Origin: Alistipes senegalensis JC50
GTDB lineage: Bacteria; Bacteroidota; Bacteroidia; Bacteroidales; Rikenellaceae
Direction: 5' to 3'
DNA length: 64,000 nucleotides
Assembly: GCF_025145645.1 (NCBI RefSeq)
Contig: NZ_CP102252.1
Span: 1,674,001 to 1,738,000, forward strand
Of the stretch, positions 1-7,449 are shown piece by piece. How positions within the stretch are numbered: position 1 is the stretch's first letter; each line of letters starts with the position of its first letter. Under the pieces are notes generated by a model. It made no database searches and had not been told where the DNA came from. It saw nothing but the letters and a program-made list of their open reading frames with translations. A program made the position numbers and the translations under genes.

Positions 1-1
1 C

Positions 2-967
2 GAAAACGGCATGATTTTCCGCCGCGCCGGGCGCAGCGGCGTGCAGCTGCCGGCCCTGTCGCTGGGCATGTGGCACAATTTCGGCAGCGAGCAGACCTTC
101 TCCAAAGTGCAGGAGATGGCCCACTACGCCTTCGACCGCGGGATCGTGCACTTCGACCTGGCGAACAACTACGGCCCGGCCTACGGAACCGCCGAGGAGA
201 ATTTCGGACGCCTGATGGAACGGTCGTTCCGCCCCTACCGCGACGAGATGTTCATCGCCACCAAGGCCGGATACGACATGTGGCCGGGGCCCTACGGCAA
301 CTGGGGTTCGCGCAAATACCTCATGGCGAGCCTCGACCAGAGCCTGCGGCGCATGAAGCTCGACTATGCGGACGTTTTCTATTCGCACCGCTACGATCCC
401 GAAACGCCGCTCGAAGAGACGCTTCAGGCCCTGGTGGACATCGTGCGCAGCGGCAAGGCGCTGTACGCCGGGCTGTCGCGCTACCCGCTCGCGGCGGAGC
501 GTTTCGCATTCCGCTACCTGGCCGAGCGCGACGTGCCGTGCCTGCTGTTTCAGGACAAATACAACATTTTCAACCGCGAGCCCGCGACATCGGGCGTGCT
601 GTCGCTGGCCGCCGAGTCGGGCGCAGGGTTCGCGGCCTTCTCGCCGCTGGCACAGGGGCTTCTGACCGGGCGTTACCTCAACGGCATTCCGCAGGATTCG
701 CGCATGGCCGAGGGGCGTTCGCTGCGGCGCGACGTGCTGACCGACGCGATGCTGGCCCGCATCCGCGGCCTCGACGACCTCGCCCGGCAGCGCGGGCAGA
801 CGCTGGCCGAAATGGCGCTGGCGTGGCTGCTGCACGACAGCCGCGTGACGACGGTCATCATCGGAGCCAGCTCGACGGCCCAGATCGCAGACAACCTGCG
901 GGCGTTGGAGAACACGGCCTTTTCCGACGAGGAACTGGCGCGGATCGACGCGCTCTCGCGGGAATGA
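2..967 (+). CDS. aldo/keto reductase, YghZ-like (5' end outside window)
   Basis: NADPH-dependent aldo/keto reductase of the (beta/alpha)8 fold, close in pattern to E. coli YghZ (L-glyceraldehyde 3-phosphate reductase). Counting from the internal ATG at 11, the catalytic tetrad is visible as D49 and Y54 (FDLANNYGP), K85 (TKAGYDMWPG) and H126 (FYSHR). The C-terminal nucleotide-binding segment has the IIGAS motif. The frame is open to the window edge (ENG before the ATG), and YghZ-like proteins carry about 12 more residues before the first strand, so the true start is probably upstream of the window. It ends at a strong bidirectional terminator shared with the methyltransferase. Exact substrate is not known from sequence. 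Confidence 0.9.
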   Translation, partial: ENGMIFRRAGRSGVQLPALSLGMWHNFGSEQTFSKVQEMAHYAFDRGIVHFDLANNYGPAYGTAEENFGRLMERSFRPYRDEMFIATKAGYDMWPGPYGNWGSRKYLMASLDQSLRRMKLDYADVFYSHRYDPETPLEETLQALVDIVRSGKALYAGLSRYPLAAERFAFRYLAERDVPCLLFQDKYNIFNREPATSGVLSLAAESGAGFAAFSPLAQGLLTGRYLNGIPQDSRMAEGRSLRRDVLTDAMLARIRGLDDLARQRGQTLAEMALAWLLHDSRVTTVIIGASSTAQIADNLRALENTAFSDEELARIDALSRE

Positions 968-982
968 CCCCGGCATGGAAAA

Positions 983-1016
983 AAGAGGTCCGCTTTCCGA
1001 TGAAAGCGGACCTTTT
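983..1016. terminator. bidirectional intrinsic terminator
   Basis: Perfect 12-bp stem (986-997 with 1002-1013) and a 4-base CGAT loop. It is flanked by A-run 981-984 and T-run 1013-1016, so it can terminate in both directions. It lies between the convergent aldo/keto reductase and methyltransferase genes. Confidence 0.9.
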
Positions 1017-1034
1017 CGCGTTATGACGGCAGGA

Positions 1035-1814
1035 TTACTTTTCGGGTTTCTGCCCGATGTAGAAAACATATCCGTAGTCCGTTCCGTGGGCGCGGTAGTG
1101 TTCGATCTCCTCCCGCATCAGCGTGGCCATGCGGACCGCAGCCGGACTGTGACCCTGCTCTTCCAGAAAGTCGGGGATGCGCGCGGCCACCGCAGCGTAG
1201 TAATTCTGCGTCCAGCAATGCTGCGGCAGCACGAAATGCGCCAGCGGAACGTATCCGGCCTTTTCGAGGATGCGCACTTTGGCCGCAGGGGTGCCGATGT
1301 CCGGGAAATTCTCCCGGATGTACGCCGTCTCCGGCAACCGCGAGGGCGCGAGCCACGAGCACTCGGTGACGGCGATCACGCCCCCGGGTTTGAGGAACCG
1401 CCGCCACTCGGTGAGCCCCCTCTCGAAACCGATGTTGTAGATCGACCCCTCGGCCCAGATGAGGTCCAGCTCTTCGTCGCCGAAGGGCAGTTCGTCCATC
1501 GACCCGACGAGGGCCGTGACCTTTTCGCTCAGTCCCGTGCGCTTCATCCGTGCGCGAAGCTCCTCGATCATTCCGGGCAGCAGGTCCACGGCCGTGATCG
1601 TGCCGTCGAGGTGCCGGGCGAGCACTTCGGTCTGCCGCCCCGTACCGCAGCCGATGTCGGCGACGCGGAGTCCGGGGCCTGTCGCCGGGAGGAACCCCAA
1701 AGCCCGGATGGTTTGTTCGTCGCCGCCGGGGCCCTGCCGGTCGAGGGCGCGGAAAAAATCGGCGATGAGGGTCAAATCGAATTCGAAGATCGGTTCCTTG
1801 TTTTCGTTGTTCAT
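1035..1814 (-). CDS. class I SAM-dependent methyltransferase
   Basis: Predicted small-molecule methyltransferase of the UbiE/Methyltransf_11-25 type, 259 aa. The SAM-binding motif I is clear (VADIGCGTGRQTE), followed by an acidic motif II (ITAVDLLPGM) and the later LKPGGVIAVTE post-motif. I chose the ATG at 1814 (MNNENKEPIF). The frame stays open for 32 more codons upstream, but that extension is basic, has no family similarity and would overlap the promoter at 1868-1899. The gene is monocistronic between its own promoter and the terminator at 983-1016. The methyl acceptor cannot be inferred. Confidence 0.85.
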   Translation of the reverse strand: MNNENKEPIFEFDLTLIADFFRALDRQGPGGDEQTIRALGFLPATGPGLRVADIGCGTGRQTEVLARHLDGTITAVDLLPGMIEELRARMKRTGLSEKVTALVGSMDELPFGDEELDLIWAEGSIYNIGFERGLTEWRRFLKPGGVIAVTECSWLAPSRLPETAYIRENFPDIGTPAAKVRILEKAGYVPLAHFVLPQHCWTQNYYAAVAARIPDFLEEQGHSPAAVRMATLMREEIEHYRAHGTDYGYVFYIGQKPEK

Positions 1815-1867
1815 AATCGGGAATATTCGGGCCGTCCGTCGGACGGCTGAAACAATGTTTCGGGCCT

Positions 1868-1899
1868 GCAAGATAGTTCTTCGAAACGGAACCGCCAAA
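1868..1899 (-). promoter_or_regulatory. candidate Bacteroidetes-type promoter for the methyltransferase
   Basis: On the minus strand TTTG (1896-1899), 20 bp spacer, TATCTTGC (1868-1875), close to the TTTG-N19/20-TAnnTTTG consensus. It starts about 54 bp before the ATG. Confidence 0.5.
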
Positions 1900-1911
1900 T
1901 CCGTCCGCACG

Positions 1912-1942
1912 AAAACGCCGGACCTTCGTACAAGGCCCGGCG
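1912..1942 (-). terminator. intrinsic terminator after the barrel protein gene
   Basis: 11-bp stem (1916-1926 with 1932-1942, one G-T pair), 5-base loop, followed on the minus strand by a T-run (1912-1915). It closes the DUF4136/barrel-protein unit before the methyltransferase promoter. Confidence 0.75.
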
Positions 1943-1970
1943 CTTCCGGTGAGGCGTCACCCGACGGGTG

Positions 1971-2597
1971 TCAGAACGAGATGCCGACACGTATGCCGAA
2001 ATTGTTGATGTTGTTGATCGAGTAGGTCAGCACATCGCCGCTGTTGGTGGCGTAGCTGTAATAGAGCGCCACGTGGAAACCCAGCCGGTAGTCGGGGCGC
2101 GGGAAGATCGACACGCCGATCTCCGGCGACATGAAGAATCCCCATGTGTCGGTGTACTGCTTGACGACATAATAGTAAGACGACATTTCGGCGTAGCTGG
2201 CGCCCAGCTTCAGGCCGGCATAGGGCTGGAATACGCTGTCGGTAAGCCAGTTGTAACGTCCCGTAACGCCGAACGGCAGTTGGAACAGGGCGTGTTTCTG
2301 GTTGGTGGTCAGCGCCGAGCCGCCGCCCAGATCGAGCGTCTGACGCGAAATGCTTTGCAGATTGGTCTGGTAGGAGATGAACGGACCCACGGTGATGGCC
2401 GGCGTCACGAAGTAACCGCCTTCGAAGTTCATGCCCCAGCCCGAGGTCTTGTCGGCGAAATCGGCGCCCAGAGGCACGCCCACCTGCCAGTCGATGTTGA
2501 TGTAGGTCTTGGGGAACACCTGTGCCTTGCCCGGCAGGGCCGCAGCAAGCATAACGGCGCAGATAGCGATGGTTTTGAAGTATTTCGATGTTTTCAT
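1971..2597 (-). CDS. outer-membrane beta-barrel protein
   Basis: 208 aa. The N-terminus is a signal peptide (MKTSKYFKTIAICAVMLAAA, cleavage near GKAQ). The rest has alternating hydrophobic/polar strands with aromatic girdles, and the protein ends in phenylalanine (VGISF), as expected for an eight-stranded OmpA/OmpW-like barrel in the outer membrane. No enzymatic motif is seen. It lies 26 bp downstream of the DUF4136 lipoprotein on the same strand, so the two are probably co-transcribed and end at the terminator 1912-1942. Its role (small porin or adhesion) is unknown. Confidence 0.75.
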   Translation of the reverse strand: MKTSKYFKTIAICAVMLAAALPGKAQVFPKTYINIDWQVGVPLGADFADKTSGWGMNFEGGYFVTPAITVGPFISYQTNLQSISRQTLDLGGGSALTTNQKHALFQLPFGVTGRYNWLTDSVFQPYAGLKLGASYAEMSSYYYVVKQYTDTWGFFMSPEIGVSIFPRPDYRLGFHVALYYSYATNSGDVLTYSINNINNFGIRVGISF

Positions 2598-2623
2598 AAT
2601 CGGACGAATTTTTTGCTGTTAAA

Positions 2624-3265
2624 CTATTTTGCCAGATAAGGCGACTGCTCGAAAGCCTGCTCCACGCCGGCGATCGTGCGTTGCCGGTTGAGTTCCGCAT
2701 CGGAAGTCAGCAGACCGCCGATGAAGCTGTCCCACACGACGGGCAGTTTCTTGTTGCTCTCCCGATCGGCTTCGAGGTCCAGCATCTCCAACAGCAGCGA
2801 ACCGGCCGTGTATCCGTAATAAACGCTGTAAGGGTAGTGCCAGCCGACCCAGTCGCCCCAGTATCCGGGAGCCCAGTAGTAGGGGTAGTACCACCACCAG
2901 TAGGGATAGTCGTAGCCTACGAAGTAGGTCACTTTCCGGACGTAGCTGAGCTGGATGCCCACATTGGCGGCATCCTTGTCATCGGTGCGGGTGTATCCGG
3001 CGGCATTCATCTTGCCGGCGACCGTGCCGATGATCTCCAGGGCGTCGGCGTCTTTCCAGTATTCGGTTTTGTCGCTGTTCCCGATCACCAGAATACTGTC
3101 GGGGAGGTAGTAAGTGTCGATGGCGGCGAAATCGGTGTCGGTGTCGTGGGCTGTGTAGACCAGATAATCCCGGTGAAGGTCCGATGTCGAAGGCTCCTTC
3201 TGACACGCGCAGAACGCAACTGCAATGAGTGCGAACGCAAAGTAACGTAATTTTTTGACGTTCAT
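2624..3265 (-). CDS. DUF4136 lipoprotein
   Basis: 213 aa. Lipoprotein signal with lipidated Cys at 21 (VAFCAC). The body matches the DUF4136 pattern: an early DF-type segment (residues 44-55), a central region predicted to be exposed, and a C-terminal helix with WDSFIGG. Residues 115-152 are extraordinarily aromatic, 21 Phe/Tyr/Trp of 38. The family function is unknown; members are envelope lipoproteins. It is the first gene of a probable two-gene unit with the barrel protein. No convincing promoter box was found in the 3266-3380 stretch upstream. Confidence 0.75.
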   Translation of the reverse strand: MNVKKLRYFAFALIAVAFCACQKEPSTSDLHRDYLVYTAHDTDTDFAAIDTYYLPDSILVIGNSDKTEYWKDADALEIIGTVAGKMNAAGYTRTDDKDAANVGIQLSYVRKVTYFVGYDYPYWWWYYPYYWAPGYWGDWVGWHYPYSVYYGYTAGSLLLEMLDLEADRESNKKLPVVWDSFIGGLLTSDAELNRQRTIAGVEQAFEQSPYLAK

Positions 3266-3382
3266 GGTTGTTTAATTTTTTTGGTTTGCTGTCCCGACCA
3301 TCGTTTCAAATTCCGTTCCCCGCGCGCGGGTTTCCCGGCGCAGGGCCCGAATCGCGCATAAAGAAACCGTTTTCGAAGCACG

Positions 3383-3415
3383 AAAAACCGGGACTCCCGT
3401 CGTGGGAGCCCCGGT
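3383..3415 (-). terminator. intrinsic terminator of PUL 1
   Basis: Minus-strand hairpin with 11-12 bp arms (3387-3398 with 3404-3415, one mismatch) and a 5-base loop, followed by a T-run (A5 at 3383-3387 on the plus strand). It lies just after the last PUL 1 gene. The remaining bases of the 3266-3463 gap show no gene. Confidence 0.75.
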
Positions 3416-3463
3416 CGTTCCGGCGGCGAATATCTCTCAGAACCCGAACGTCTTGCAAGGCAA

Positions 3464-4708
3464 TCAGGGATTCAACCCCAATGCAGCGACATACGTGTCA
3501 TTCGGGCGGCAGTTCGCAAATTTGCAGTTCTCGAGGTAAATATCGAGCACGCGGCGCATCTCGGACTGGTCCGGACGAGCTTCACGGATGAATCCGTATT
3601 CGGAACGGTCGGCCGCCAGGAAATCGCAGATCTTCTGCCAGCCTTCGGGCATCGGCACGCTCACGAACGACGGCCGGGCATCGAGCCGCTTGTAAGTCCA
3701 GAAAGTCCACCCGATGTTCATCTCGTCGAGCGCCCTGCGGAAATTCCCGACCCACTCGTCGGTATTCTCGCCGGTTTCGCCCATATACATCGGGCATTGC
3801 GACTTGTCGCGGAAAGCCGCGAAGCCTTTGAGCGAATTGACCGAAGGCGGACACTTGTAGATATGGCACGTGAAGATCAGATTGTCATCGAAGGTCCAGT
3901 CGTCGTAAACCTTGAAATTCGTGTTCCACTGCGCTCCGGCGAGGATCAGAATGTGGCGGGAATCCACCTCGCGGATAGCCTTGGCCGTCCGGATCATCAA
4001 CGGCTGGAGTTCGGCGTTCAGCTCCTCCTTGTCCTCGAAATAGTGGGCGATCGGTTCGTTCATCAGGTCGTAGCCGAGGATCGTGGGTTCGTCCGCATAA
4101 CGGGCCGCAATGCCGCGCCAGACGGCGATGAAGCGTTCCTGCATCTCCGGACTGCGGAACAGCCACGGATAACCGTACGAATCGTCGATGTTGTCGCCGG
4201 TCTGCCCGCCCGGGCAGTCGTGCATGTCGAGAATCAACCGCAGCCCGGCGTCGCGGCACCACTCCACAACGCGGTCCACGAGGGCGAATCCCTCCTCGGG
4301 ATCATGCAGCCCGAGATACTCCTCCGCGGTGAAAAGTTTGTAGTGGAACGGCAGACGCACGGTCGTAGCTCCGGTCGAAGCGATGTAATCTATATCCTCG
4401 CGAGTGATGTAGTTCTCGCGGAACGTACGCCAGAAACGCTCCATATAGGCCGGACCGACCAGCTGGCACAGACCTTCATGGATGCGGCGCGGCGAATTGG
4501 CGCTTTTGGGAAACTGAAAGAGGTAACCCTCGGGATTGAGCCAGTGTCCGAGGTTGGTGCCCCGGATTTCGAAACGGTTCCCGTTCCCATCGACCAGATT
4601 CACGCCGTCGGTGCGGATGAAATCCGGCGAACCGCCGGCACGGCCGGCACATGCCGCACAGCACAGCGCGGCGAGAGAGAGGATGAGATGTTTGAAAATT
4701 GCGATCAT
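3464..4708 (-). CDS. GH5 family glycoside hydrolase, lipoprotein
   Basis: 414 aa retaining endo- or exo-glycanase with a (beta/alpha)8 fold. Lipoprotein signal with Cys at 20. GH5 features in order: RGTNLGHW (49-56), RLPFHY (118-123), DMHDCPGG (161-168), acid/base E218 in DLMNEPIAH, CHIY (281-284), nucleophile E311 in MYMGETGEN and a Trp pair near 335. The RGTNLGHW and MHDCPGGQ patterns resemble exo-beta-1,3-glucanase-type GH5 enzymes (inference). The start overlaps the GH2 stop by 4 bp (ATGA), implying translational coupling. It is the last gene of PUL 1, followed by a terminator. Probably surface- or periplasm-anchored. Confidence 0.85.
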   Translation of the reverse strand: MIAIFKHLILSLAALCCAACAGRAGGSPDFIRTDGVNLVDGNGNRFEIRGTNLGHWLNPEGYLFQFPKSANSPRRIHEGLCQLVGPAYMERFWRTFRENYITREDIDYIASTGATTVRLPFHYKLFTAEEYLGLHDPEEGFALVDRVVEWCRDAGLRLILDMHDCPGGQTGDNIDDSYGYPWLFRSPEMQERFIAVWRGIAARYADEPTILGYDLMNEPIAHYFEDKEELNAELQPLMIRTAKAIREVDSRHILILAGAQWNTNFKVYDDWTFDDNLIFTCHIYKCPPSVNSLKGFAAFRDKSQCPMYMGETGENTDEWVGNFRRALDEMNIGWTFWTYKRLDARPSFVSVPMPEGWQKICDFLAADRSEYGFIREARPDQSEMRRVLDIYLENCKFANCRPNDTYVAALGLNP

Positions 4709-6507
4709 CTTTTCGTTTTGTAATAATCTTGAAGTACGTAGAATGCCTGTTTGCGTTCGCCGCGGTCGGAGATGACCCCCTTGCGGTTGAAGCCGTCCTG
4801 CGTCTGGGGCAGCAGCCGGCGCGCCGAACGGAAATCTTTGAGCACCCAGGGCGAAATGCCCGAAACTGGCGGCATCCGCTCTTCGATCATCCGCAGCGTC
4901 TTGCGATAGAGATCGGCCTGATACTCCTCGGTCCAGATCTCCGTGGCTTCACCGCGCTTGCCGTAAGGGGCGCCGCCGCCGAACTCCGAGATCATGACCG
5001 GCTTTTCGTAGTCGATCTCCCAGCGCACGCGGTCGATCTTTTCGTTCGTCCCGTCGTACCAGCCCACATACTCGTTCAGGCTGATGATGTCTACATATTC
5101 GTTCATGTTATCCTGCACGGAGAGCACCTCCGGGCTTTTGTCGTTGCGCTCCATCGCCATCGAGATCAGACGGGTCGGGTCCTTTTCGCGGGCATAGGCG
5201 GCCAGCGACGAGAGGAACCGGTCGCGGGCGTCGCCGTGGGGCGTTTCGTTGGCGATCGACCAGATAATGACGTTGCAGCGGTTCTGGTCGCGTTCGATCA
5301 TCTCGTCGAGCTGGTTCAGGGCATTGGCGTAAACATCCTCGCGCTCCCAGAGAATCGTCCAGTAAACCGGAATCTCGCTCCACACGAGCAGCCCCATCCG
5401 TTCGGCCTCGCGCACCATCTGTTCGTTGTGTGGATAGTGGGCCAGACGGACGTAGTTGCAGCCCAGTTCCCTGGCCCAGCCGAGCAGCGTGCGGTCCTCC
5501 TCGACCTTGGCGATGCGCCCGTTGCGGAATGCCGCCTCCTCGTGGATCGAAATGCCGCGCAGGAAGATCGGTTTTCCATTGAGCAGTATTTCGCGGCCGC
5601 GGGTCTCGATGGTGCGGAATCCGATCTCGTCCTCCACCCGGTCGTCGTCCGATGCGATTTCGACGGCATAGAGTTTCGGGGATTCGGGCGACCAGAGACC
5701 GATCCGGGCGCGCTTTTCGAACCGGGCGACCCCGTCGGCGTCGGTCGTTCCCCGAAGGTCGATCTTCAGTTCGGGAATCGCAAATCCGACATGCTGCCCG
5801 GCCTCCTTCCCGTTCATGCGCACAACAGCCTCGACGGTGTCGGTCGTACCGGGTTTCAGCCGCACGGTGTAACTCTCGACAAAGCGTTCGGGAACCGACA
5901 CCAACATCACGTCGCGCGTGATGCCGCCGTAGTTGAACCAGTCGCAGATGATGGTCGGCACGCGTTCGGGCAGCCGTTTGTTGTCCACGGCCACCACCAG
6001 CGTATTCTCCCCGTCGCGGAGCAGGTCCGTCACATCGAAATTGAACGGCGTATAGCCGCCTTCGTGGTCGCCGACATGCTCCCCGTTCAGAAAGACATGG
6101 GTGAGGTAGTTCGAAGCCCCGAAATAGAGGTACTGCCGTTTTCCGGCCTCGCGGGCAGCCGGGAACTTATGGCGCAGCCAAACCATCCCTTCGTAGTGGA
6201 AGAGCTGATGCACCTGCGTATTCCAGTCGCCGGGAACGGCCATCACGGGCGAAAGGTCGAAGTCGTACTCCTTCCACGTAGTAACGTTGTCCACCTGCTT
6301 GTCCTTGAAGAAACCGTTGGGATCGGGTCGCCGGCGGTAGTCGTAGTAACCGGTTTCGAGCGGATCGGCGAAATAGTTCCAATAGCCGTTCAGCGACCGG
6401 ATTTCGCGCCCGTAGACATGCTGGATCAGCGGATCGAGCCCTTCGGTGCGCTGTCCGTAGGCAAGAGAGGCCGACAGCAGGGCTGCCAGAATCAGGATTT
6501 TTTTCAT
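4705..6507 (-). CDS. GH2 family hydrolase, probable beta-glucuronidase
   Basis: 600 aa, almost the length of E. coli UidA (603). Signal peptide 1-18. Then the GH2 sugar-binding jelly roll (about 40-205), Ig-like domain (about 206-300) and TIM barrel (about 301-600). Acid/base E421 (SIANETP) and nucleophile E508 (ISEFGGG) are present. N574-R-K576 (GFNRKG) matches the NxK motif that in beta-glucuronidases grips the uronate carboxylate, so glucuronide (or galacturonide) specificity is more likely than beta-galactosidase. It sits between the GH128-like and GH5 genes of PUL 1, with a 15-bp gap and a 4-bp overlap respectively. Likely periplasmic, releasing terminal glucuronate. Confidence 0.88.
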   Translation of the reverse strand: MKKILILAALLSASLAYGQRTEGLDPLIQHVYGREIRSLNGYWNYFADPLETGYYDYRRRPDPNGFFKDKQVDNVTTWKEYDFDLSPVMAVPGDWNTQVHQLFHYEGMVWLRHKFPAAREAGKRQYLYFGASNYLTHVFLNGEHVGDHEGGYTPFNFDVTDLLRDGENTLVVAVDNKRLPERVPTIICDWFNYGGITRDVMLVSVPERFVESYTVRLKPGTTDTVEAVVRMNGKEAGQHVGFAIPELKIDLRGTTDADGVARFEKRARIGLWSPESPKLYAVEIASDDDRVEDEIGFRTIETRGREILLNGKPIFLRGISIHEEAAFRNGRIAKVEEDRTLLGWARELGCNYVRLAHYPHNEQMVREAERMGLLVWSEIPVYWTILWEREDVYANALNQLDEMIERDQNRCNVIIWSIANETPHGDARDRFLSSLAAYAREKDPTRLISMAMERNDKSPEVLSVQDNMNEYVDIISLNEYVGWYDGTNEKIDRVRWEIDYEKPVMISEFGGGAPYGKRGEATEIWTEEYQADLYRKTLRMIEERMPPVSGISPWVLKDFRSARRLLPQTQDGFNRKGVISDRGERKQAFYVLQDYYKTKR

Positions 6508-6521
6508 GCGGTTCGTGCAGT

Positions 6522-7424
6522 TTATTGATTTTTAAGCCGAATATCGTCGTTGGGTTCGAGCGTGGCGTAATATTCGCCCAGCGAGGTGATCCGCTCGTCG
6601 TCGCCGAAAAAGCGCGAGGTGATCAGGCCGATCATCGTCGGCGAAGCACACCCGAACCACGAGTAGCGGAACACCTCGTTCATCCCCTCGTAGGCCGGCA
6701 GCAGCACCTTCATCTGATCGAGTACGCGGCTCTCGGTGTAACTGTTGTAGCCGTTGTTCTTGGCATTGTCGTCGCGCGGCGCGAACTCGGTGATCCAGAT
6801 TTTCTTGCCGAATTTATTATAAACGTCGCGGATCACCGACTGGTAGTTCTGGGTTCCGATGCCCGCATACATGTGCACGGCGACATAATCGCAGCGCAGT
6901 CCCCGCTGCGCGACGCCGGCCATAAATTCGTCGAGCCAGGCCCGCGTGGGGTACGACGGGGCCGGACTTACGAGTTTGATGCGGCTGTCGAGGTTTTGGC
7001 AAAGAAATTCCCACTTTTCGAGAGCATCGGAGACACTCATGTTCGACTCCTCTTTCAGATCGGGTTCGTTGAATCCCAACACATAGAAAACCCGCCCCTC
7101 TTCATAGAGTTTGTTGATTTTGTCGCAGTTGTCCTTGGTGACCGACGAGGCGCCCCAGAACATCGGCACGAACTCCGCGCCCTCGACCGTATTGCTCGGA
7201 TCGAGCCCCCAGGTGTAATACCAGTTGGCCTTCAGATCGACGAGTTTCTGTCCGAAATCCAGCGTGTTGGTGCTTTGGCAGACGCCGCGTTTGGCCTTCG
7301 TGGCCCCGGTCGTTCCGCCCTCGGGTTTGTTGATGTCCTCGGGCAGGTCCGAGATCATCTGCTCTTTGGTGCACGCCGTAACGGCGCACACCAGAGCAAT
7401 GAGGATAAACAGTATCTTTTTCAT
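6522..7424 (-). CDS. GH128-like glycoside hydrolase, lipoprotein
   Basis: 300 aa. Lipoprotein signal with Cys at 18, then a low-complexity linker to about residue 46. The body is a single catalytic domain of the Glyco_hydro_cc/GH128 type: NWYYTWG (67-73), MFWG (88-91), FYVLGFNEPD with likely acid/base E120, the DYVAVHMY strand (179-186), and KKIWITEFAP with likely nucleophile E213. GH128 members cleave beta-1,3-glucan. In PUL 1 this is probably the surface endo-enzyme that feeds the SusC/SusD pair, with GH2 and GH5 finishing the oligosaccharides. Activity is inferred from family only. Confidence 0.8.
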   Translation of the reverse strand: MKKILFILIALVCAVTACTKEQMISDLPEDINKPEGGTTGATKAKRGVCQSTNTLDFGQKLVDLKANWYYTWGLDPSNTVEGAEFVPMFWGASSVTKDNCDKINKLYEEGRVFYVLGFNEPDLKEESNMSVSDALEKWEFLCQNLDSRIKLVSPAPSYPTRAWLDEFMAGVAQRGLRCDYVAVHMYAGIGTQNYQSVIRDVYNKFGKKIWITEFAPRDDNAKNNGYNSYTESRVLDQMKVLLPAYEGMNEVFRYSWFGCASPTMIGLITSRFFGDDERITSLGEYYATLEPNDDIRLKNQ

Positions 7425-7449
7425 AATCAGTCTTCTTATTCTCGGTTAG

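Noticed and set aside
4699..6528. 609-codon open frame opposite the GH2 gene
   Set aside because: The minus-strand frame has full GH2 motifs; the plus-strand frame has none.
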